Source of the DNA: Anarhynchus alexandrinus
Taxonomy: Eukaryota > Chordata > Aves > Charadriiformes > Charadriidae
Length of the DNA: 64,000 bases
NCBI GenBank assembly: GCA_008711295.1
Contig: VUYV01000502.1
Location: 178,718-242,717, forward strand
Direction of reading: 5' to 3'
In this document: piece after piece, positions 12,201 through 23,900 of the stretch
Layout of the letters: the number at the start of each line of letters is the position of its first letter
Numbering within the stretch: the first letter of the stretch is position 1
Notes under the pieces: model-generated
The model's database searches: none
What the model was told of the DNA's origin: nothing
What the model saw: the letters and a program-made list of their open reading frames with translations, nothing else
Made by a program: the position numbers and the translations under genes

Positions 12201-13179
12201 CTAAAACACAGCTATTTTATAGCTAATATTAAATGATAAGAAAATCATTTATGACCTCTAAATTTAAATGCCAGAAATTTTGTAAGGAAGTGCCCGCGAC
12301 TCTTATAAATCAGAGGTGAACGAGATTTCCACGAGATCCAGCTGAATCCATAATTGGCAACGCCTTACTGCTAAACCGTGACAGACCCAATGCTCTTGTA
12401 GATGTGGCCCTCTGGTCCCTTTGCTTGGGGCAGCAACTGATTCTGACACCTCAGGGCACACTGAGAGCATCTCATCTTTGTGAGCGAGGCTGCGCAATCG
12501 CGCTGCCCTGCTGCGCCCGACCTGGAGAAGAGACTAAACCTTTCGCCGCGGCTGCGACTTCGAATCCTGTGTCATCCCAAGATGTTGTCGGTGATGGAAG
12601 TGAAGCCGCCTGCCCAGTTTTACTCTTGGCTGCGTTATCTTTGGCCCTGTGGAAATCGGCAGGAAACGCGACAGCACTCACAGTATGTAATTATGGGATC
12701 AAAAAGGGTATTAGCTACCCACAGGCAGGGTTGGTCCCTGCGATGAGCACCTAGAACCTCAGGCAGGGGACCACAGGGGGCACTTATGGCTCACTTTGGG
12801 AAAACCACTGAATGTCAGAGCTACTGAGATCCTCTCGCATATCCCACGCAAACGTAGCCTGACCGGGTTGGGGCAGGCGCAATGTCCAGTACGGGTTAAA
12901 CCGGGGCTCTGCGGCCACGGAGCGGATTGCCCTCCACCAGCTTTAGGAGCTAAGCCTCTTTTCTGCCTTCCTCTGAATTTTCTCATGTCATGGTTCAGAA
13001 GACACCTGTCCCAACACCCAGTGAACTCAGAGCAGTCACGTTGACAACAAATTACACTGCTGAACAAATTTTGTTTTCATCTCCTGTCACCTCCCTTTGC
13101 TGTTTTGCCCGTGCCTAATTCTTTACACCGTCCAGTCCCCAGCCAAAATATCAAGTCTGCATTATCTACCTCCGAATGA
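9215..13179. other. Unique sequence without a supported gene
   Basis: No coding region can be defended. AT-rich blocks lie at about 9420-9680 and 12170-12300. A12 occurs at 11111-11122. The short piece around 11890-11935 ('gagcctaatcctttctccat') is reminiscent of old amniote 'ccattga' repeats, but too diverged to call. The stretch 12480-12700 is CpG-richer than its surroundings but short. Confidence 0.6.
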
Positions 13180-13245
13180 CTGCCAGGGCTTGAACTGCTG
13201 ATTAGGTATGTCAAACTTGACGGTTAGACCACTGCGCTCGTCCCT
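13180..13245 (-). repeat. tRNA-derived SINE head or tRNA pseudogene
   Basis: On the minus strand an RNA polymerase III A box TGGTCTAACCG (plus 13221-13231) fits TRGYNNANNNG exactly. A B box AGTTCAAGCCC (plus 13186-13196) fits GGTTCRANNCC at ten of eleven positions. The 24-base spacing is normal for a tRNA. The cloverleaf arms do not pair well and there is no clear acceptor stem, so this is not a working tRNA gene. It is most likely the 5' part of an old tRNA-derived SINE whose body would extend towards lower coordinates. Family not identified. Confidence 0.5.
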
Positions 13246-14657
13246 CTGGGAGAGAGACAAGCATCTGGTCATTTTTTTTTTCTTTTCTGCGTTGGACTGT
13301 TCAGGCTGAGAAGCAATTTGTTCAAATGTGAAGTCCTTTACTAGGAGGACCGTGTCCAAGATGAGACAAAATTGCAATGAAAGGAAAAATAGCCCACAGC
13401 GGCTCAGCTCGCCAACCAACCACGGCTCCCAATGAGAAACAGAATACGCTGCCTAATGCTAGTCCAAATGTTAGTTATTTGCCACTTCAAACCCTCTTTT
13501 TCCTATAGACCCCTTGTTGTTTTAAAATCCGTGTTGCAGCTTGAAGAGCTCCCGGATTTTTTTTAATGGAAAGTAAACTGATACTTGCAGACAAATTATC
13601 ATTATATCTGTTTAAATCTCATTGTATTATTGTTGGGCTGCCAAAGACTCGGTCGTTAACAATCCGCTTACTCAAAGTTACGCTTTCCCGTTGCCGGAAT
13701 AAATTCGGCACCTGCAGCTATCTCAGTTAGCAGAGGCTGCCATGGGTTTAATGTTTCTCCACGTAACGACGCAGCGTTGGTCACTCTACGCTGGCAGGAG
13801 ACGTCCACACTTTTCCCCCAGATGAAACGGCTGACAGCCCACAAGGCAGCTGTGGCAACTGAAATCTGCCACATGCTCCTGACAGCACGCTAAATAACAT
13901 CTCTCTTCCTAAAACTCATCTTTTTTTTTCTATGTTTTAGATCAATCTTTTATCATTAGGACATTTCTATGCCTTACACTTGCACTGGGATTTGCAATTG
14001 AATACTGCACCTAAAATTTCTTTCCCTTGACTTTTGCAAAGTTACTTAGAAGTTGTTTTTTGAGACTTGAAGCAGATACTGGAACCTGGAAAAACATAAC
14101 GGAGCCTTGAATTTTACGGATAATGGCCCTTTTCTATAGGATATGTTTCTTCTAGGAGCATTTTGACATTCAGAATCAGACACATCCCCAAAGGTACCTA
14201 ATTTTTCTCCGCTGGCTCCGTAAGGAAATCAGGCTTCTGACTTCCTTCAAACACAACTCAATTAGTTGCCTAATACTGCCTAAAATAGAGGTGCGAATCT
14301 TCACTTTCACTCTCCGTCCCCAGGGGCCATTCCTGGGAAATACTGAGTGCTCTACCCATAATTTAATGACAGGAGTTGCTCAATATCTCTCAAAATCAGC
14401 TGTTACATTGCTGCTGGATGAAGTACGTGCCGTGTCCTTCACTCGGACGGACGCTCTCATGCTCGGTACGTCCAGAGCCACTGAACCAAAGCAGACCAAA
14501 GGGGGTTCCTGGTGCTACCACTGTTTTACCCATGGAGCACCATGACACAGCTTGCAGTCTCAGCACTATAAACTGGATGTCAAAAATATTCCAATTAGAT
14601 ATGCACATGAAACTCATTAACTAATGTCCAAGCACGTACATACCTTCAAAGCACCCT
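13246..14657. other. Unique AT-rich sequence without a supported gene
   Basis: No gene or clear repeat seen. The block 13480-13650 and the stretch 13900-14260 are AT-rich and non-repetitive. Confidence 0.6.
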
Positions 14658-14726
14658 ACAGCAGAGGGGTTGGAACTCGATGACCTTCAAGGTCCCTTCC
14701 AACCTAAAGCATTCTATGATTCCATT
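14658..14726 (+). mobile_element. CR1 LINE, very short 3' end
   Basis: Only the last 70 or so bases of CR1 are present: 'gaggggttggaactcgatga', then 'ggtcccttccaacctaaagc' and 'attctatgattcc'. An extreme 5' truncation. Confidence 0.9.
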
Positions 14727-16226
14727 TTCTAATTTGTTCATTGATTCTATTTATTTCTATAAATCAATCATATCTCTTCATCCAAAACCAGAAGCAACAA
14801 GGTCTCTGCTATCTAAGGTAGCAAGAGAAGGCCAGGAATGCAAAAGAGCCTTTCAAATTTCCAGAGTGATACTGAAAGTAAAAGGCAAAGATAATATGAT
14901 AACCTATTTGAAGCTACGTATGTTGCTAGCTTCTTTCTCTTCATATTTAGATTGTATTTCTCAATGAATATAAATCAATATAGCTCCCAGATGTCAATTC
15001 ATATCAAGTTCTATTCCAGGTTTTCTCATCCCTCTCCACTTCTTTTAATGTTAATTCAAATTATTATATGAATATAATGGAAGCACCATAATAGTTTGAG
15101 AAATGTAACCTGCAAGAAGAAAAGAGGAGTACAGCACAGGGGAATGTTCTGCTTTAGAAGAGAAACTCATCCTCCCTGCCTCATAGTTATAGTTCTGGCT
15201 GTGAAAACTGGCTAGGGAAATGTCTCACTGAATTGTCATTCATGCTAAATGGCCATGGTTTCTGTAATCCCTGCTCGAGAACTGCAGTTTTTAATTAGCT
15301 TTCACTTATTTCCAACATGAAGGCTGATTTCAGGGAATCACTCTACCAAAAAGGTCTTATCATCTCATGATGTCAGGATTAACTTCTTTCTCCTAATGCT
15401 CCACAGATGTTGGGAAGTGCTTTATTAGGTTTATCAAAGGCCCAATAATCAAGGCAATACAATAACCCGTCCTGCAGGCCAGGGGCAAGAAGAAACATCC
15501 CGGTGTGATAAATGTCAAATCAAAGCATTTTGTAAATCATCCCGATCACAAAACAGTAACACTTTCAAGGAATTTGCAGCATACAATAAAAAGCCTACCG
15601 CTGAACATCTGAGCGTAACAACCGAGTAAGCAACTGAGACCCGCACAACATCAAATCCATCTCTTGTGCTGATATTAAAGATGAGCTCTGGGGTTTTTTA
15701 TGTGTCTCAGAAAGGATGTATGCAACAGAAGCTGACATTTAGGAGCAGAGTGACACAGTGGATTAAGAGAGATTCCAGAAATCTGGATAAATATCAGTAC
15801 CTCTCTGTACACAGGATTTCCATTTGTGCTACACCTCCATACTGAAACAGAATACACAACCTCCAAAAGTGGAAATACGGAATACAGCATAACATACATT
15901 GCCTCCTTCAGGCACGCTCTATATCAAAACACCCAACCCATGCTTTTTTTGACAGAGTTTGCATTGAAAATAAAGTCAACAGACAAACTTCTACATGTTG
16001 GTTGGTTGATTGGGTTTTTTGCCAACGCTGCTTTTTGATCATGTCTAGTCACGGAGTTCAGACGAGAAAATATAAGCAACAGGAAATTCTGAAGAGTAGG
16101 CAGGGAGAAAGAAGAAGCCTTTGGGTAGGATGCTTAAGATGGTGCAGAAGTACAGCAGAACTATTCAAGATAATACACAAGAAAGCCCTTTTCAGTCTGA
16201 GATCACGACTAGATACTGAGTGAATT

Positions 16227-16258
16227 AAAAAAACAAACAAACAAACAAACAAACAAAC
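16227..16258. repeat. (AAAC)n microsatellite
   Basis: An A-run followed by about seven AAAC units. Length is likely polymorphic. Confidence 0.95.
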
Positions 16259-17653
16259 CAGCTAAAGGCACATGGCATACTTTTTGCTTTAAGTCTTAAA
16301 CCAGCATGTTAAAGGATTGAAGAAGGGCTCTGGAAAGACCAAATTGCCACATAGCACATGTAGCAGTTGTGCTAAATAGTCAGTTCTTTGAAGCAACGGG
16401 CACTGACCACTGCTATAGGTGGACGTTAGGTCCTATCTCTGAGGGTTCTCCTGCTCCTTAGCCGTGAATGAAGAGGTAATCCAAATCCTGCCTGCTTGAT
16501 GCCGTGGAAAGGAGCAGGAGGACCATAAACCACTGTGAACCTGTCCTGTTGAGAGCAGGCACAACATGTGACCCAGCTGGCTCTGAAGACTCAGGTATGA
16601 CTTTCAAAGCCTCCTCAGCTTTGAAAACACAACTGGTTTTACTGGGGACCGGGCAGACAAATGACTGCACCAGCTCCGAAAACACCGGTCCTTAGAGCGA
16701 TGGTACGCAGCAGCGAGAAGGAGATGCTATCAGAAAGACGTGGCAGAGCTGATCCGCGAGGGAAAATCAGAGAAACAGGAAGGTGTGAGAAGAGAAGGTG
16801 AGTTAACATGAGGGTGGACAGTGTAGGTTGAGATGTAATCTGAAACCTGGCAGAGAAGACGGACGGTGAGGACCTGAGGTACGTCACAGGTCGGTCCCTT
16901 CCATACCAGCAGAACACCTATGGGGAAACGCTGCCTGCTTATGCAGAACAAGGAGCAAAGCCGCCTGGCCAGTGTGGGCAGAAATAGGTCCAGGTTCCTC
17001 CCACCAGGGACAAGAACAGTACGGTTTGGCCATAAAGGTACATCTTTCTTCAGCTACATGCATGAGTTTACACCGACCTTCTACCCATATGAACTCTATC
17101 ACCACATTTCATTATGCCTTTGAAGACCTTCTCAGAGAATGTATGAGTAAGTATATATTTATTAATACAGTGTTAAGCAAATACTGTATTTCTGCTATAT
17201 ACTATAGGAATTTGCCTTAAAATGTCATATACCCTGGTTGCAGCAGCCGATAGCTCTCCTGCTTCCTTTATAAGAAAAGAAAAAATAAAATAAAAATAAG
17301 TATCAGCCTCAGGGGGAAATAATCTATACACAGTTAAAATGAGATATTTCCCTTATTAAAATGTCAGGCTTAGAGCTCACTTGGCACACTTCCTTCTCTG
17401 AAACGGTTTGTACCTATACACAACGGTGCACAACGCTTTTCATAACGGAGCAGTCCTTGTGGTCTGCGTTCTTCGTGCAGCTTTTTAAGGGAGCGCGTTA
17501 TCAAGGCTGGTTTTTTATTCCCCCTCTCTCCTGCTGTAGAAGATCATTTAATGTCATTGCCAATGCTTGGAACATCATGGAATGCTCCCCCTTAGCTAGA
17601 CCACAGGTTGTTATTTGAATGGAGACATGAAGAGTTTACAAACCACAGCAACA

Positions 17654-17676
17654 GTATGTGTGTGTATATATATATA
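17654..17676. repeat. (TG)n(TA)n microsatellite
   Basis: Short compound run of TG then TA dinucleotides. Confidence 0.9.
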
Positions 17677-18731
17677 GTGTAAGATGTAGGACAGCTGTGG
17701 AATAAGGACTTCTGAAACACACACACAAGTACAGGCAATTTGCTTTGTTGATGTTTCTCATGCTTAAACAAAATTTCATGCATCTGTGTTACATGCCAGA
17801 TGCCAGTAAAAGTCGTTAGGATAATTAACTTGAATTCTCACTAAAAGTTAAACCCCAAGATGTCATTTACTTATCACTGCGAGATGGCGAGTGATGGTCA
17901 CGGCAGCGCTGCCTCAGGGGCGAACCCAACGCCCGGTACAGGGCTTGTATTCCCACGGGCACGTCCTCGCCCTGGGTCGAAAGCGCTTGGAGCTGCACCA
18001 AGGGTCCCTCTGACTCCAACCTTCTCCGACAACCAAATCGTTGGGCTTTTGAAGCGAAGTTTGTCAACGATCACCTAGGAACCAGGGCTGGTAGATCAAT
18101 AAAATGTTGCTAGTGTGTGTGTGTAAGAGTAAAAGCTCTCAGGGTTCAGCTGAATTCAGGCTGGACAATACACAATAAGTGCAACGTAGCTCCTGTTAAT
18201 ACTACCGGGAGTTATTCGGGGTTATGGAGGGGTTACCGCGATGCTCGTGTACAGGAATGTACACGGTGTTCGAGAATGCAGAAACGGGTAGAGCAAAAAG
18301 CCATCCATCCCTTTCCAGCTCTTAACCTTTGCCGCCCACATCTCCAGGGATAACTCCATTTGCCTTGGCATTCAATGAAGAGTCAGGGCAGAGCACAACC
18401 GACCCTCTCAGAAGCTAGAGGAGCACAGAGGAATTAGATGGGTGACGTGGGAATTAGAAATGTTTTTTTCAGAAGCTTTCTCTATTGGCCTCTGCTGGAA
18501 TTCTTGCCAACGGGACGAACATTAGACCAAAAATGAGTCTGACTCATTTGACACTACAGTAATTGCAGGTCTGGGGATCAGCACGTACTTCCTAGGATTC
18601 CTCCAGGCTTCCCTCTGGCTTCACAGCTCCCGTCTCGCTATGCTACGTGCTGGCATTTGAAAGGTACAGTCCCATGTCACACAACACGTAAACTGCAATA
18701 AATACACGCAGTCCAGAAGTTGGAAAAAAAA

Positions 18732-19217
18732 AATCATAGAATAGACTCATAGACCTGTTTGGGTTGGAAGGCACCTTTAAAGTCCATCTAGTCCACCCCC
18801 CTGCCATAAGCAGGGACATCTTCAGCTAGACCAGGTTGCTCAAAGCCCCATCCAACCTGACCTGGAATGTTTCCAGGGATGGGGCATCTCCCACCTCTCT
18901 GGGCAACCTGGGCCAGTGTCTCACCACCCTCACAGTAAAGAATTTCTTCCTTATATCTAATCTAAATCTCCCCTCTTTCAGTTTAAAGCCAATACTCCCT
19001 GCCCTATCACAACAGGCCAAGCTAAAAAGTCCCTCCCCAGCTCTCCTGGAGCCCCTTTAGGGACTGGAAGGGGCTCTAAGGTCTCCCCAGAGCCTTCGCT
19101 TCTCCAGGCTGAACCCCCCCAACTCTCCCAGCCTGTCCTCCCAGCAGAGGGGCTTCAGCCCTCAGATCACCTTTGTGGCCTCCTCTGGACCCGCTCCCAC
19201 GGGTCCATGTCCTTCTG
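18732..19217 (-). mobile_element. CR1 LINE, 3' fragment (about 490 bp)
   Basis: Reverse-complement CR1 running from the 3' tail ('tcatagaatagactcataga') through the 3' UTR ('gctcaaagccccatccaacc', 'aagaatttcttccttatatc') to 'acccgctcccacgggtccat'. It abuts a second CR1 in the same orientation with almost no intervening base. In element orientation the 5' truncation point of this copy falls at the 3' tail of the other. Confidence 0.95.
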
Positions 19218-19740
19218 AGAATCACAGAATCACCTAGGTTGGAAGGGACCTTTAAGATTGCCAAGTCTAACCATCAACCTAACACTAAACCATGTCCCTC
19301 AGCACCACATCTACTCGTCCTTTAAATACCTCCAGGGATGGTGACTCCACCACTGCCCTGGGTAGCCTGTGTCAATGTTTGTCAACCCTTTCGGTGAAAA
19401 AAAAATTCCGAATATCCATCCAAAACCTCCCCTGGTGCAACTTGAGGCCGTTTCCTCTTGTCCTATCACCTGTGACTTGGGAGCAGAGACTGACCCCCCC
19501 TCGCTACACCCTCCTTTCAGGGAGCTGTAGAGAGCGAGAAGGTCTCCCCTCAGCCTCCTTTTCTCCAGGCTGAACACCCCCAGGTCCCTCAGCCGCTCCT
19601 CATCAGACGTGTGCTCCAGACCCCTCACCAGCTCCATTGCCCTTCACTGGACACACTCCAGCACCTCAATGTCTTTCTTGTCATGAGGGGGAACACAGCA
19701 CCGCAGGGGGGTCTCACCAGAGTGGAGTAGAGGGGCAGAA
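19218..19740 (-). mobile_element. CR1 LINE of a different subfamily, 3' fragment (about 520 bp)
   Basis: Starts 'agaatcacagaatcacctag' and continues 'ggttggaagggacctttaag', 'acctccagggatggtgactc', and later 'tctccaggctgaacaccccc' and 'tcaccagagtggagtagagg'. The internal sequence differs from the neighbouring CR1 copies (it lacks the 'ccatgggcagggacacctcc' motif), which points to another avian CR1 subfamily. 5'-truncated, with no intact reading frame. Confidence 0.93.
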
Positions 19741-20794
19741 ATAAAAGCATGAAAGAGACAGTTCATTTTAGGGCACAGTGATAAAAAGGCGTTAGATTCA
19801 GTACAGCACAAGCTACAGATTTGCATTCCCCGGAGCCTACAATTCTTACGACAACAAGCGGGTCTGGTCTGATTTTATTTATTTATCAGGACTGTTATTA
19901 CTATCCTGCTCGTTATTTCTCTCTAAGTGGACCTGCTGTAATCCCAGTATGTGCCTGGTTTGGGGCTTTACGGAGGCGCTGCAGGCAGAGGGCAGGGGCT
20001 CAGCCCGGCATCTGCCAATTTACAGGAGGTCATGAGATGGTCCATAACCTCCGGGGCACCAACATCCCCACATCACTCTCTCCACCGGCCTGAACTCACG
20101 TCTGCAAATCACCCTCGCCCTCCTCCCTGCTTCCCAAACCGCTCCTCGGAGCACGCTCCCCATTATGTTTCCAAGGGCATGATAATGGCATATTATAATT
20201 CTTCGATGACTTCTTTTCCCACAAGGTCTCCCTTTGCCAGACACGTGTAATAATACACATTTTTCATCGCACCAACTGCTTGGGAAAAATAGAGTTTTAT
20301 TTGTGTCTTCCAGCACTTTTGGAAATTAGCATATTACCTATGTTGTTGCATCTTTGTAGATGTTTCTCTATCGCAGTAATTTGTTTAATTGTGATCTTTT
20401 TGTCTCCACCTATTTTATTGTACATTTTATCCTATTTCCCACTCCCCCTTTTCCTGGCATATAAAATAAGTTGTTTTGGTACCTTTTTTCCATCATGCAA
20501 TTAACACTCAATTTTTGGCTATTTGCTCACTGTTGAGGGAAACCTGCTGTCTCCAAATCGATAGAGCCCCTGCCCCTATATGGCATGTTCTCAATAAAAA
20601 GGGCTTTCTAGGGGTGAAGGCAAAAGGAGTAAATTTTGCCAATTTTTGTTTACACATAAGTTGAAAATAAATTTCAGAGAAGTGATTTATAAGAGTTTCA
20701 TAACTATATGTATTTTTTGTTTAAATATTCATTTTATATAGTAATGTATAGTAATGTTGTGATTATAATGTGTATTTGTAGGCACATCAAATGC
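19741..20794. other. Unique sequence, T-rich in its second half
   Basis: No gene seen. From 20280 to 20780 the plus strand is strongly T-rich with several pyrimidine tracts. This could be conserved non-coding DNA or simple compositional drift. Confidence 0.55.
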
Positions 20795-20960
20795 TACTCC
20801 TTTTCATCTCTAAATCTCACAGCACTTCACAAGGAACATCTTTCATATTTTCTGAGATTTATGAAAGGGGAAAGCGAGGCACGGCGAGATTAAGCGACCT
20901 GCCCGAGTCACACAGCAAATAAGTGGCCTGAACCCCACTTCCATATCCAGGCCATGGGGA
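20795..20960 (-). mobile_element. MIR-like ancient SINE fragment
   Basis: The plus strand contains 'gaaaggggaaagcgaggcac', then 'ttaagcgacctgcccgagtc' and 'acacagcaaataagtggcct'. This is the reverse complement of the MIR/CORE-SINE 3' region (consensus 'gaggcacagagaggttaagt', 'gacttgcccaaggtcacaca'). The upstream 'cacagcacttcacaaggaac' also fits the usual preceding segment. Non-coding and very old. An L2 tail sharing the same 3' sequence is an alternative. Confidence 0.7.
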
Positions 20961-23900
20961 TCTGGATCCTTTATAGTGATTTGACCATCAGTTATGGTTA
21001 GTTTTTGTTTTTAGAAGGAGAAGTTAGTTTCTAGGAGCCTATATAACCAGAGCAGCACAAACATCTCTGCCTCTTCCCACTGCAGGCGCGCAAATCCCAC
21101 TTTTTCACGGCTGCGCTGCAGCCCAGGGCTCCGGCGAGGGTTAGAGTAAACCCTCCAAACGAAACCACGTCCGTTCAAGAGATCTGCGCAGAAACTTGTG
21201 GATTTACATAGTGCTGACAGCCAGAAATCAAACTCTTCTGGACTGTAACAGATTACTGAATTATGAAGACGGAGAAGTGCAAACTCATAGCTTGGAAATG
21301 ATGAATCTGCAGATGGCTCTGAAGGAACAACCAACTTTCGTTATCCGAAATGAGCGCCAGCAATTAAGGGCCAGCTCCACTGCTGTACTGAGAACTTTTA
21401 CCTTTAGTTTCAGCAGGAGAAATTAAACCCGCAGCACTTCAATTAATTACACCTGAATGCTGTTGTGTAGAAGTTGTCACTGACAGATGCGATTAGAACA
21501 GGCATACATAGAAATACACGTCAAGCAACAGGTCTGCTTCCAAAAAGCTTGAAACAAAAGATTCTGACATAGTACAAAGGATCTGGGAGGCAAGAGTCTA
21601 CCAACATCTTGCAATCGATGTCTTCTTAAGAGAATTCTCCACTCGTTATTATGGGCAACCTGTAAAGCCAAACTACTGGTCATTTTGCAGTTGAGCCAGT
21701 GCGCAGAGCGCTGGGCAAGGGCTCAGCGACGGAGGGATATAATCCCCTCTGCACCGCATCCTTGCGGCAATATCTCATTTCATATCTGCCTTCCTTTTCC
21801 CCCCGGGAACCGTAAATTGTAGAATTACAATTGCAAATTGTAAAATGAGGTCACGACGGTGGCTTTCCAGGTGAGGCCCTGGGAAATCATAACCCAAAAG
21901 AACTACGTAGGAGTGCAATTTGTTATTCATTTCAACGGTTATAATTATTGAATCGGTAGTTCCTGGAAAATTAAACCTTGACTTTGACTTCCTCATATTT
22001 CCACCCGAGACGGCAGCCATCGAAGCTTTCCTGTACTCTCTCCCTGCTGTTTGATCCTGAGGAGCCTGGGCCAGAGCTCGTGGGATAAGCTGGAAGCTCA
22101 TTTTCTGTTTTCACGTCTGTTCAGGCTCTCGGACTGCGGGCTGAGTTTGCAACAAAGGTGAAAATCGGGACCGAGAGTAATAATGTGCTTTGTGAAGGGC
22201 GTCAGTCCACCAGGATAGAGGCTAGACTGATCCTCCTAATTCATTTCATGTCAGGGATTTGAATCCGACACGGAGATGAAAAGCTCTGCCTGCTATTACA
22301 GCCGTACCAAGCATCCCTCCCAGACGCACGTTATCACACGCTGCACCAGCAATCATGTCATGCCCAATGTACTCCACTCGGTATCAATTACTTCACCATA
22401 ATGAAATCAGAAGGAAGGAAAACATTCAACTACACACAAATAAATATGTACTGAAGATAGAAAATGAAATTAGAGGCCCGTATTTTGACCACAAGGTCTG
22501 CGCTGGTTGTGGCTTAGGGAAGATAAGTGAGCCTGGATCCATCCCCCCGCAGCCCACAGCAGGTTTGGTGGCGAGATAGGACAGCTAATCTGGTTTTCTA
22601 TTTCGGCGGTGTCATTTACCGAACCTTTTAGGGCTCATATTAGGTGACAAAAAGTGACCATGAGCCCCATTCGTGCTGCCTCAGCATTATGGTATTTGAA
22701 AAAGTTATTCAAGCCATTAATCCTTTAGTGCCAGGAATCTGTATCTGCCAGGGAGCAGCGCTCACCGGCCGGTAGTTATTTATTCGCCGATCCCCTATGT
22801 ATGAAAGAGCAACGTGGCAATAACTTACCCTTCTTGTGCTTCAGAAACAGAGAAAACCCACGTGCCCACTCATCACAGCATCACATCTAATACACAAAAG
22901 AGAAACGCCCTCATTTCACGTCCTGCCCTCTCTCTAAACGCCCGAAAGGGAAGGCTGAGTTTCCCACACCGCTGAAGGAGATGGAAACACGTTGTCTGGT
23001 TTTACAGGACGTGGCTCCGGCTTCAGCCTTTGATGCAAATAGTCTCGGGGGTACGAGAAGTTTTGAGCCCGTAACCCGGTTCAGACCGATTTCCTCCCCA
23101 TTCTCGCGCCGTGCGGTGAACCTGCACAGTAGAGCACGGCATGCTCCAGAAATCTAAAGAAGGGATTTATCTGTCCTAAATCTGGCATATGAAAATTAGT
23201 TATCTTAGCCCAAGCTCAGCGCCGTAGCCCCCTGCAATGCTAAGGCACAGATATAGGTCCTTCTAAAGGCAATTCACCCGACCCGGCATAAAACTTGTCT
23301 CAGGGCGAGATGAATCGCCCTTCACAGGACTATACAAAGTCTCATTGGGGACTTTCACAGCATTCCTATAAAACAGCTGGGTCTAAGGTATTGTTTTAGC
23401 TAGAATTATTTACTGAAGCTCGTTCTTTTTTTCTCCTTGCAGTGCAGTGATCTTGAAGAAAAAGGAACGCTTTCAACACAGAAAAAAAAAATCTCATGAG
23501 ACAAAATAGAAAATTTTGTATCGCAAAAATACCCACCTGTATTCTGACGTTATACAAGTGTAAATAATACGTTTTAAAATTACTTTACATCTTTTGATGT
23601 CATGGTATAGCATTAAAATTAAATAGTTAAAATATTGTATTGTGAGGAATTAAGGGCAGCTGCAATTCGGTGCTCACTGAAGTGTGCTGCTTTATTTTCT
23701 GGATTAAAACAGCTCTGATAAAATGAAATAACACTTTTAGGCTGTTTTCATTAGGGCAAAAATAAAGCAGAGGTAGTAGAGATATATGCAAAGCAATACC
23801 AAAGCAGAAATATTAGTCTATTAGTTTCTCACTCAGTGCATACTGCAAAGTAAGAGAAAGATGAGCATAAGCCATATAATACCTTTTCAAACAAAACTTC

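Larger units (their letters stand above)
14727..18731. other. Unique AT-rich sequence; candidate enhancer block
   Basis: No supported gene. The block 15260-15600 is AT-rich but keeps CpGs and carries two TCF/LEF-type ATCAAAG words (15433-15439 and 15519-15525). A tRNA-like 'cagtggattaag' near 15756 lacks a B box and is not called. Simple repeats are listed separately. Confidence 0.6.

Noticed and set aside
15730..15800. tRNA-like 'cagtggattaagagag' as a SINE
   Set aside because: The A box has a mismatch at a key position and no B box lies at the proper distance.
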